64,000 bases of DNA. Origin: Pseudogymnoascus destructans (Eukaryota > Ascomycota > Leotiomycetes > Thelebolales > Thelebolaceae). Each line of letters opens with the position of its first letter. The first letter of the stretch is position 1. This document shows, one piece after another, positions 46,409 through 56,341 of the stretch. A program made the translations under genes and the position numbers. The notes under the pieces were generated by a model that saw only the letters and a program-made list of their open reading frames with translations, was not told where the DNA came from and ran no database searches. The DNA lies in NCBI RefSeq assembly GCF_001641265.1, contig NW_020167527.1, forward strand, positions 1,116,001 through 1,180,000, written 5' to 3'.

Positions 46409-48221
46409 TGATGGATTCAAATTTACCAGGTAATGAATTAGCATAACTAGTATCTAGTCCGAAGTGTACATTTACAATATAATGCCCTCCCGACATGGTC
46501 AGCTTCTCTAGATCAGACCTTATCAATTGAACGCTGTACAACTGATTCACCTTCGCGATCCCGGTTTGGAAAATAGCGCTGAAAAGACGTCGACCAAAAC
46601 TTGCTTTGCTTTGAAGATTTATCTTGTTTGCACAGTCTCTAATTGAGCAGGAGTCGGCATCGAAGATTATGTCGTATTTCGATGGGCGGTCAGTACCGGT
46701 TTTCTTGTGAATTAGTCACTGGGTAATATTGCAAATTGACACTTCTTGCATCCAATCACTCGGAATTCTGGTAAATGAATGAACTAATTTATTTTGAACA
46801 CATTGCATGTTACTATACTACGTGCGGGTTCTGGGCTCTGGACTGTACCGTAAGTCTGTACGATTCCCCTATGATTAACTTTTGATTGAACGTCTCGACC
46901 AACCCCTTTAACAACCATCGGTTCGCCCCGGCTGATAACCCTAAACCCAGCCTAAGGTTAACTATTTCTGCTCTCAAAATTGATTAGCACATAAGGCGTA
47001 ATGCCAGCACGAAATTCATTTCGGACGCTATAGACGCAACAACTATAGAAGCCTTACTTAGAGCTGCATTCTACAATGGTGGGCTTGACTTAGTTGCACA
47101 AATGTTAAGGGTTATAGATCTAGCCTCTAACTAAGATGCTATGTAATTACTAATAGGAGCTCTAGCATAAACCATCCTAAGGTGCACCTATTATCGTGTC
47201 TATTTTGCTTACAAAAGCTCTTCCACTAGGTTATTGCTTGCTTAACAGGAGCAGGCTTAGCAAGTCTGTTATTAAGTTTAAGCTCTAGTTCGGATTTAAG
47301 GATAAACCCTTATACACATGCTACCTTTCCATAAGTGTAAGGATTCACCTTTAAATCTAAACTAGAGCTATAAGTTGGAAACGTGGTTAAGCGCGCTCTT
47401 ACTAGGTTTTAGTTTTTTTTTAGGGTTAGGGTTTGTGTCTAGAGAACCTATAGTTAGGCAGTTAGCAAACCGACCCGCCTAATTTAATTTCTAGATGTAG
47501 AATGACGATATATAATGTTTGTTGAGATATTCCCCTAATGAGCAAGATTAGCGTTACTAAGGTGCATTTTTTTTTGTTGCTAGCGCCTATGTTTAGTTAA
47601 TATAATAATCTTTAGAGAGTGCTAAGATGAAACACCTTGCGATTAAGTAGTTGGAAACCACTAGGTCCATATGCTAAGTGATGTAGCTACATCTCCTACC
47701 TAGCTTAGTCATTTGTTTGCTACTCTAGATTTCTCTATAGCTAGACACAACTGCTAAGGGTCATCTTTAAACTTAAGACTAAATAATGCCTTTAAGTTAC
47801 TAATAGTAGATATCTAAGATATTAATGATATTGTAGCTACAACTGCTGTTCTATGCAGCTGGCTAGTGTAGATAGAACAGGTAAATGGAGTACTTATCAA
47901 GAGTTACAGTATTGCTTGTATAGTAGTAACGAAGATAGAGAGTTGTAGAAGACAAGATTTAGAAAAGGAGATGTCGAAGTGAGGTTATAAGACTGGCTAA
48001 TATTAAAAGTATTAAAAGTAATAGTGTGCATCATAGGGGACCGTTAGTTTGGAACCGTTCGTTCAAAATATTTCTAGACTAGACTACAGTCTAGTTTAGA
48101 AATACAGACCAAACTGCCTAGACTAGTGTAGTCCCCAAACAGTTTCTTAGCAGACTGACTACGATCACGTGTATGAGGCATGTGATAGGTAGCTTGAAAA
48201 TATCTACAATTTCACCATATA
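46409..48221. other. AT-rich, stop-dense region without genes
   Basis: About 1.8 kb. Almost no ORFs, many TAG/TAA triplets, occasional coding-like words. It looks like long-decayed repeat DNA. It contains two TTAGGG units in tandem near 47421, too short to mean a telomere. Confidence 0.5.
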
Positions 48222-49323
48222 TGTAACGCTGACTTCTAAACGATAGAAGACACAGAGGTTCTCTTGCGTAAAGGTTTACTTATCAGAGGAGGCAGGGGAT
48301 CAGACACAAAGGCTTCAAGTAACACGTTACTAGTATATAACAAATACTGTATTGAGTTGAGCACGAAGCTCCTATCTAAGGAAATACTATCTACTTATAT
48401 AGTGGCGTCGTGCCTACTGGACTCTTGGGAACTCACTCGAGTCCTTGGAGTCCTGGACTCTTAGGACTCTTCTCATCATCCTGCGAGTCCATCACGTGCC
48501 TAGTGGACTCCTGGGAACTCACTCGAGTCCTCGGAGTCCTGGACTCTTAGGACTCTTCTCATCATCCTGCGAGTCCGTCACGTGATACTTTTGGAACTAC
48601 TATTCCCCGCTGCCCCTCCAGGTACCAGGGCCGGTCTCATGCGACCTCCCTCCTTCCTGTCCTGTAGTTGGCCAGCCTTCTTGTTCCGTCGTAACATGCT
48701 GGTACAGTTCGACCTGTAGCAAAAACACCTCAAGTTCCTTTCGGTTGCCGGAGTAAGTGTCGGGCAACTTGACGCGTAGAGTTTCCTTGAGTTCGTTGAC
48801 ATGTTGCTTTGTGTATGAGCCAGTGCCTCGTAGAAGTGGTGCTCAAAGTGTAACGCTGACTTCTAAACGATAGAAGACACAGAGGTTCTCTTGCGTAAAG
48901 GTTTACTTATCAGAGGAGGCAGGGGATCGGACACAAAGGCTTCAAGTAACACGTTACTAGTATATAACAAATACTGTATTGAGTTGAGCACGAAGCTCCT
49001 ATCTAAGAACTAACTATCTACTTATATAGTGGCGTCGTGCCTAGTGGACTCCTGGGAACTCACTCGAGTCCTCGGAGTCCTGGACTCTTAGGATTCTTCT
49101 CATCATCCTGCGAGTCCGTCACGTGCCTAGTGGACTCCTGGGAACTCACTCGAGTCCTCAGAGTTCTGGACTCTTAGGACTCTTCTCATCATCCTGCGAG
49201 TCCGTCACGTGATACTTTCAGAACTACTATTCCCCGCTGCCCCTCCAGGTACCAGGGCCGGTCTCATGCGACCTCCCTCCTTCCTGTCCTGTAGTTGGCC
49301 AGCCTTATTGTTCCGTCGTAACA
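48222..49323 (-). mobile_element. Miniature gypsy derivative: two LTRs plus 152-bp interior
   Basis: LTRs of 475 bp at 48222-48696 and 48849-49323 flank only 152 bp (48697-48848). TSD ATATA is present at 48217-48221 and 49324-49328. The interior matches parts of the chromovirus at 61483-61587 and 61679-61727 joined together: the gag 5' region minus its first ~90 nt, plus the leader. Everything else, including pol, the antisense ORF and the polypurine tract, is absent. The two LTRs differ from each other at several positions (for example around 49008-49016). Confidence 0.92.
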
Positions 49324-50361
49324 ATATACTATAGAAGCAACGATTACTATGAATATTAATATATAGTAGCTTTAGTAGAATAGTTTCGTTAAGTTTCTAC
49401 TATCTATCTACTTTGCTCATTCCTTCATGTCTAGAAATGTGAACCTAGTCATGTTCAGACATATAGCCTAGACTAATTTCATATCCTTCTGCTAGATTGT
49501 AACCTGCTTTGCATGAATTGCTAGAAGCTGCGTTACTAGTTTGGTTACTATAATGATTACTATAGAGGTGTAGGTTCACTTTCTCTCGAACTCCTTAACT
49601 AGTGTCATCTTAGCTGCTTCCTATAGCGTAGAGACTACAGATGATTAGAGTCGAAAATCCACCTTAAGGTCAACTATGATTTCACGGATAAGTCGGATGA
49701 AAGGCGCATGTAGGATAAGGGGCTCTGTTGATTTTTGGTATCTCTTGATCTAACGAAGTGCAACTGTTCTAGGTTAGTAGGAAGGTCTATAGTAATCAGC
49801 TTACCTCTAGACTTCTAGTGACACTTTGGCTTAAGTTGTGCCTTAGCTGTAGTGTTTGTAGGTGCTTCATATAGGGCTTTTTAAGCAGAAGGCATCTTAG
49901 GTGCTTCTTTTAGACCAAACTTTTAACTAGGAAAGAATGAAGGGATTAGGACTTTCTTCTTCTTCTTCTTCTCTAGTTGTGTCTTAGGGGTTTAGAGCTG
50001 AAGTCTCTAGCTTTAGTGAATTAGTGTCTATAGTTAAGCTAGAGAAGGTTGGTGTTCTTGTAGATTGTGACTATAGTGAATTAGGGAAGACTTAGGGGTG
50101 TGTAGATGTTATAGAGAACTTGAACTTAAACTTAAACCAGTAGAGTCTGTGCCTAGGTTGAACTCTAAGCCGTTATCCTCCATTCTGCTGTTTCTTAGTT
50201 ACTATGGTGATTACTATAGAGTAAGAGAAGGGAGTTTAGTAAACTCCCTTAGAGAGGTATAAGGAGAAGTAAAAGTAGGTGCTGCCACCTAAATAAAGTT
50301 CGCTTAGTGAAATATCATAAGCTTCAGCCATTATATGGTAATAGGCATATTAAGTGAATTC
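49324..50361. other. AT-rich region without genes
   Basis: About 1 kb of stop-dense, decayed-looking DNA. It contains the recurring 22-bp motif GTTACTATAATGATTACTAT at about 49544 and a variant near 50199, plus a (CTT)n run near 49955. Confidence 0.45.
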
Positions 50362-52241
50362 TGTCATACTGACATTCGTTGCACTCAGTTTGCTATCAAA
50401 CTCAAGAGCAAACTTAGAAATCTGATCCTCAAACCTACAAGTCACCAAACATATCTTGGCTTATCACACCAACAACAAGAGCAATACTACTCAACGATTG
50501 CTGCAAACTCTTCTACTACATCTGTTTATGCTACATACATGACGGCATATCATTTGGACACTTATTGAACAAGTTATTAAGAAAATCTCCTCCTTAAGGA
50601 GGTGGGCCAATACTACCACATGGCATATCTCTACCAACTAGAGGCCTAGAAACATGAACGATAGCTATAGAAGCTTCTACAACCCTCTATGATTCATTAC
50701 ACATCATCACTCCTTAGTTACCCACAAGATTGGTTAAGTTATGACATAATTTGTCTATAGGGGTACTCTGACCTTGGACCTCCTTTTCACTTCCTATAGG
50801 CTAGGAATCCAAGAGATGGTTCTATTGGATTCTCTTACGCTCACTACATGATTAGCAAGCTAGTTGTGGGTTGCACTTGATTTCTAATACATTTACCAAG
50901 CCTGGTTAGTCATGGAAAGTCATGGAAAATGAGAGAACTACACTCCTTTGGCATAAATAGGATTGCCCTTTCCTTAAGAAAGGGCAAGCAGACAATACAG
51001 TAAATCGACTATCACATACTTCCACGTCTTTTCCAAGCTTCCAAGCATTCATCTTGTTACTCCTTGTTTCTGAAAAGTCAGTGAGGTGCTAACCTCTGAC
51101 TTATCCCTGAGTTCTCAGATGTAATGGTGGGTGCACCAGATATGAGAATCTAGCCACCCAAGGAAGGGATGAATTTACTAAGACAACACACTGTCTTAGG
51201 AAACAGAGCCAAAGGGTTGTAGCTTAGACTATTCCACAACGCAGCAATCAGGTGTATGATGTGGTGAAGTGGTTTAGACAAGTTGCAACAAATGTTGAGT
51301 CTGAGAACTCAGGGGTAAGTCAGAGGTTAGCACCTCACTGACTTTTCAAAAACAGAGAATAACAAGATCAATGCTTGGAAGCTTGGAAAAGACGTAGACG
51401 TATGTGCTAGTCGATTTACTGTATTGCCTGCTTGCCCTTTCTTAAGGAAAGGGCAATCCTATTTATGCCAAAGGAGTGTAGTTCTCTCATTTTCCATGAC
51501 TTTCCATGACTAACCAGGCTTGGTAAATGTATTAGAAATCAAGTGCGACCCACAACTAGCTTGCTAATCATGTAGTGAACGTAAGAGAATCCCATAGAAC
51601 CATCTCTTGGGTTCCTAGCCTATAGGAAGTGAAAAGGAGGTCCAAGGTCAGAGTACCTATAGATAAATTATGTCATAACTTAACCAATCTTGTGGGTAAC
51701 TAAGGAGCGATGACGTGTAATGAATCATAGAGGGTTGTAGAAGCTTCTAGAGCTATCGTTCATGTTCCTAGGCCTCTAGTTGGTAGATATATGCCATGTG
51801 GTAGTATTGGCCCACCCCCTTAAGGAGGAGATTTTCTTAATAACTTGTTCAATGAGTGTTCAAATGATATGCCGTGATGTATGTAGCATAAACAGATGTA
51901 GTAGAAGAGTTTGCAGCAATCGTTGAGTAGTATTGCTTCTGTTGTTGGTGTGATAAGCCAAGATATGTATGGTGACTTGTAGGTTTGAGGAGGAGATTTC
52001 TAAGTTTGCTCTTGAGTTTGATAGCAAACTGAGTGCAACGAATGTCAGTATGACATCAGACTCAACATTTGTTACAACTTGTCTAAACCACTCCACTACA
52101 TCATACACCTGATTGCTGCGTTGTGGAATAGTCTAAGCTACGACCATTTGGCTCTTTTTCCTAAGATAGTGTGTTGTCTTAGTAAAATCATCCCCTTCCC
52201 TGGGTGGCTAGATTCTCACATCTGGTGCACCCACCATTACA
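50362..52241 (+). mobile_element. Solo LTR, locus B, interrupted by an inverted copy of itself
   Basis: TG..CA ends, about 939 bp net length, TSD AATTC at 50357-50361 and 52242-52246. Interrupted at 51120-52055 by a reverse-oriented LTR of the same family. Confidence 0.93.
51120..52055 (-). mobile_element. Solo LTR nested in locus B
   Basis: 936-bp reverse-oriented LTR (TGTAATGG...GTATGACA on the plus strand) with TSD TCAGA at 51115-51119 and 52056-52060. Together with the host LTR it makes long inverted repeats. Confidence 0.93.
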
Positions 52242-52276
52242 AATTCTACCATAATAACACACAATAACAATAGGAA

Positions 52277-52450
52277 TTCTAAGCTTCTAAACTTCTTACT
52301 TCTACTACCACCTCTAAGCTTCTAAACTTCTTACTTCTTCTACTACCTTAGAACTTCTTCCTTCTACTACTACCTTAGAACTTCTTCCTTCTACCACCAC
52401 CTTAGAACTTCTTCCTTCTACTACTACCGCCGGCTTTTTCCTTCTACCTT
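52277..52450 (+). repeat. Degenerate tandem repeat, CTTCTTCCTTCTACTAC-type
   Basis: About 170 bp of imperfect units such as TTAGAACTTCTTCCTTCTAC repeated four to six times between the solo LTR and pogo copy 2. Pyrimidine-rich, no coding content. Confidence 0.7.
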
Positions 52451-52501
52451 CTACTACTACTAAGGTAAGTCTTTCCTCCTACTTATAGTTACTTTATAGT
52501 A

Positions 52502-54361
52502 ACGTACATGTATAGCGAAAGCGCCAAACAAGCGAAAGCGCCAAAATGATGCGGTGACCAAACCCCCCAACTAAATGTTAAATTCCTCAACAACAAAACA
52601 TGCCCCATAAAAACGATGAAAGCCAATTAGTGCTAGCTATCCAGGCTATGCAAAGCGACCCAAAGTTACGCCTTCGAGTTGCTGCTAGGATCTATTCTGC
52701 GGACCACCGCAAGCTAGGTCGTCGTCTAGAAGGTGTACCTTCACGACGCGATATCCAAGCCAACTCACGGAAATTAACTAACCTAGAGGAGTCCGTCCTT
52801 GTTCAGTATATACTCAACCTAGCTGCCAAAGGGTTTCCTCCTCGGCTGTCTGTTGTTGAAGATATGGCAAGTCGACTACTTGCAACACGCGACGCATCAC
52901 GCGTTGGGTCGCGTTGGGCTTCAAACTTTGTTAAGCGGCGTGTAGAGCTCCAGACACGCTTTCAGCGCAAATACGACTACCAGAGGGCTAAGTGCGAAGA
53001 TCCAGAAGTTATTAATGGCTGGTTTGAGCTTGTGCGTAACACAATTGCGAAATATGGTATCGATGAAGCAGATATCTACAACTTTGATGAGACTGGGTTT
53101 ATGATGGGCGTTATCTCAACTGCTATGGTTGTAACAAGCTCAGATGGGCGGGCAAAAGCAAAGAAGGTACAGCCTGGTAATCGGAAATGGGTTACAGTAA
53201 TCCAAGGCGTTAGTTCTCAAGGTTGGGCAGTACCACCATTTATCATTGTTGCAGGCAAAAACCACCTTACATCTTGGTATGAGAATAGTGGATTTTCAAG
53301 TGATTGGGTGATTTCTGTTACTGAAAATGGCTGGACTACAAACGAGAGAGGCATGGATTGGATTCAGCACTTTGAGAAGCATACAAAGGCCCGGAGTGTT
53401 GGTGGTTATCGCTTGTTAGTCCTTGATGGTCATGAGAGCCACCACTCAGATGAGTTTGAGGAGTACTGCAAGGAACACAACATTATTACGCTTTGTATGC
53501 CTGCTCACTCTTCTCATCTACTCCAGCCACTTGATGTTGGCTGTTTCGGCCCGTTAAAGCAGGCCTATGGTCGGCAAATTGAAGATATGATGCAGGCTCA
53601 TATTTCTCATATTACAAAGGATGACTTCTTTCCTGCCTTCCACGCTGCATTTAACACTACAATGACGGAAAGTAACATTTGAGGCGGGTTCCGAGGGGCA
53701 GGGCTTCTTCCATTTGACCCTGAGAGAGTGATATCTACACTTGATCTTAAGTTAAGGACACCAACGCCTCCAAGCTCCCGCCCAGGTACTGCTCAACCTT
53801 GGGTTTCTCAGACACCAAACAACCCAATTGAAGCTATGTCACAGTCTACATTTATTAAAACTCGGATTTCACGCCATCAAAATAGCTCTCCAACCTCAAT
53901 CTATGCAGCTGTTGACCAGTTTACAAAGGGTGCATCGCAAATAATGCATCAATTAGCACTGCTAAAGGCAGAGAACCAAAACCTACGACAGGCAAATGAA
54001 GTACTAAGCAAGCGCCGGAGAGCTAGGAAAACACGACTACAGCAAGGAGGATCACTTAGTCAACAAGGGGCGCAAGAGCTACAGGATGAGAGGGATGTTG
54101 TGCAGCAGGTAGAGCAGGAAATAAGGGCAAGCCGTGGTCGGAAGCCAAGGGAAGAAACCCGTGCCCGTCGCTGTGGCAAGTGTGGTGAGACTGGGCACAA
54201 TGCGCGCACGTGTCAGATTGTAATAGACACCTCTGAGGAAGAGGACTCCGAGTAGTTTCAATTGATTTCTAATGTTGTGGTAGATTTATCGCAATGTTTG
54301 TCGTGAGGGTAGATAATTTTGGCGCTTTCACTTGTTTGGCGCTTTCGCTATACATGTACGT
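52502..54361 (+). mobile_element. Pogo-like DNA transposon, copy 2
   Basis: 1860 bp, the same length as copy 1, with 46-bp TIRs (one mismatch) at 52502-52547 and 54316-54361 and TA duplications at 52500-52501 and 54362-54363. The TIRs carry two CGAAAGCGCC direct repeats. It sits in a TTATAGTAAC-like motif. Confidence 0.95.
52600..54255 (+). pseudogene. Pogo DDE transposase, copy 2, one internal TGA
   Basis: 552 codons including the stop, in a single frame except for TGA at codon 361 (53680-53682), where copy 1 has Gln. DDE residues are in NFDETGF, LVLDGHESHH and LQPLDVGCF, all upstream of the break. Downstream are the coiled coil and the CCHC knuckle (CGKCGETGHNARTC). The N-terminal HTH region matches copy 1 with scattered substitutions. 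Confidence 0.9.
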
Positions 54362-55203
54362 TAACCATTATAGTAATTACTATAGTTAGAAAGTGCAAAG
54401 ATCTAACTAAGAAGTCGACTAACTAGAACACTAAGTGAGTGTAAAACTAATGTAACAACATGACAGATTAAGAACTTAAGGTCGACAATGCCAAGAGGGC
54501 TGATATAGCAGCTACTATATACGCTGTTAAAAAACTCTAGGACATGCAAGCTTTCAAAGACCTTAGCCTAGTAGAACAAGTGTCATACTGACATTCGTTG
54601 CACTCAGTTTGCTTTCAAACTCAAGAGCAAACTTGGAAATCTCCTCCTCAAACCTACAAGTCACTATACATATTTTGGCTTATCACACCAACAACAAGAG
54701 CAATACTACTCAACGATTGCTACAACCATCTATGATTCATTACACGTCATCGCTCCTTAGTTACTGGGCCGATATTACCACATAGCATATCTCTACAACC
54801 CTCTATGATTCATTACATGACATCACTCATACTACCACATGACATATCTCTACCAACTAGAGGCCTAGGAGCATGAACGATAGCTCTAAAAGCTCCTACG
54901 AACCTCTATGATTCATTACATGTCATCGCTCTTTAGTTACCCACAAGATTGGTTAAGTTATGACATAATTTGTCTGTGACATTATTTGTCTATGACATAA
55001 TTTGTCTATAGGGGTACTCTGACCTTGGACCTCCTTTTACTTCCTATAGGCTACGAACCTAAGAGATGGTTCTATGGGATTCTCTTACATCGACTACAGT
55101 TACCAAGCCTGGTAAGTCATGGAAAGTCTTGGAAAATGAGAGAACTACATTCCTTTAGCATAAATAGGATTGCCCTTTCCTTAAGAAAGGGCAAGCAGAC
55201 AAT

Positions 55204-55678
55204 TGTAACGCTGACTTCTAAACGGTAGAAGACACAGAGGTTCTCTTGCGTAAAGGTTTACTTATCAGAGGAGGCAGGGGATCAGACACAAAGGCTTCAA
55301 GTAACACGTTACTAGTATATAACAAATACTGTATTGAGTTGAGCACGAAGCTCCTATCTAAGGAAATACTATCTACTTATATAGTGGCGTCGTGCCTAGT
55401 GGACTCTTGGGAACTCACTCGAGTCCTCGGAGTCCTGGACTCTTAGGACTCTTCTCATCATCCTGCGAGTCCATCACGTGCCTAGTGGACTCCTGGGAAC
55501 TCACTCGAGTCCTCAGAGTCCTGGACTCTTAGGACTCTTCTCATCATCCTGCGAGTCCGTCACGTGATACTTTCGGAACTACTATTCCCCGCTGCCCCTC
55601 CAGGTACCAGGGCCGGTCTCATGCGACCTCCCTCCTTCCTGTCCTGTAGTTGGCCAGCCTTCTTGTTCCGTCGTAACA
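55204..55678 (-). repeat. 3' LTR of the chromovirus
   Basis: 475 bp. Contains two 86-bp tandem units (55392-55477 and 55478-55563) rich in GGACTC/GAGTCC. The minus-strand TATA (CACTATATAAG) lies at about 55380-55388. On the plus strand TATATAAC near 55316 could serve antisense transcription. Confidence 0.93.
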
Positions 55679-55680
55679 CT

Positions 55681-55697
55681 CGCTCCCTTCCCCTGGG
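55681..55697 (-). other. Polypurine tract of the chromovirus
   Basis: On the minus strand AGGGGAAGGGAGCGAG stands directly before the 3' LTR (starting TGTTACGACGG), the position used to prime plus-strand DNA synthesis. Confidence 0.75.
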
Positions 55698-55726
55698 CAT
55701 TCGTCTCGAATCCTATAAGTACGTCC

Positions 55727-56341
55727 ATGTCCCCGGGACTCTGCTGCTCCTCAGCGAGTCCTTCAACATGCAACATGCCTACTGACACTGCCCGCAAACT
55801 CCAGGAATGCAACGATCTTGTCCGTCGAATAAAGAACCACGGATACGAACTACCCGAAATGGATTCTTGCTCGAACTGCGTGAGGCGAAACATTACTTGC
55901 GTGTCGTCTCCAAATGATTCACGGCGGTGCGCCGAGTGCGTTCGTCGCAACTTGAAAGAAAAGTGTGACTGTATGGGTCCTGAGCATCCCGACTGGGTGA
56001 AGCTCGAACGGGAGGAGGATCGCCTGGATCGCGAAGAGGAAGAAACCCTTTCGAAGTTACTTCGTCTGCGAAAGCAGAAACGCCTCATCCGAACCCGTGG
56101 TAAAGATATGCTCCGGCGAGGTTTGAAAACCCTCGACGAGCTTGATGCGGCAGAGGAGGCCGAACGTGTGGCTGCTGAGAAGCGTGACCCTGTTGAGGCC
56201 GAGGAACAGGCAGTTAGCGCTGCCTCCTCGTCTGTGACCGGGACCCTCGCTTCCTCCGATCCACTGGCCTACTCCCCTGCATCTTGGGATCAATGGCTGG
56301 CGGATGGCGGCGTCGATATTCCTCCAGCAGTTCTTTGCTGA
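55727..56341 (+). CDS. Antisense ORF in the chromovirus: Zn2Cys6-like, coiled-coil protein, 204 aa
   Basis: An intact ORF on the strand opposite gag-pol, between the polypurine tract and the end of pol; its last 128 nt overlap the pol C terminus. Cysteines 48, 51, 58, 68, 71 and 80 give the spacing C-x2-C-x6-C-x9-C-x2-C-x8-C, which matches the fungal Zn(II)2Cys6 binuclear cluster pattern, with basic residues between (CVRRNITC, CVRRNLKEKC). A charged helix of about 60 residues follows (KLEREEDRLDREEEETLSKL and onward), likely a coiled coil, then a Ser/Ala-rich tail. A second in-frame ATG at residue 17 could be the real start. It could be a small nuclear DNA-binding or accessory protein; function unknown. 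The adjacent LTR could supply a plus-strand promoter. It does not resemble any Gag/Pol part. Confidence 0.7.
   Translation: MSPGLCCSSASPSTCNMPTDTARKLQECNDLVRRIKNHGYELPEMDSCSNCVRRNITCVSSPNDSRRCAECVRRNLKEKCDCMGPEHPDWVKLEREEDRLDREEEETLSKLLRLRKQKRLIRTRGKDMLRRGLKTLDELDAAEEAERVAAEKRDPVEAEEQAVSAASSSVTGTLASSDPLAYSPASWDQWLADGGVDIPPAVLC

Noticed and set aside
47415..47440. TTAGGGTTAGGG, telomere-like
   Set aside because: Only two units in AT-rich DNA; far too short to indicate a telomere or interstitial array.
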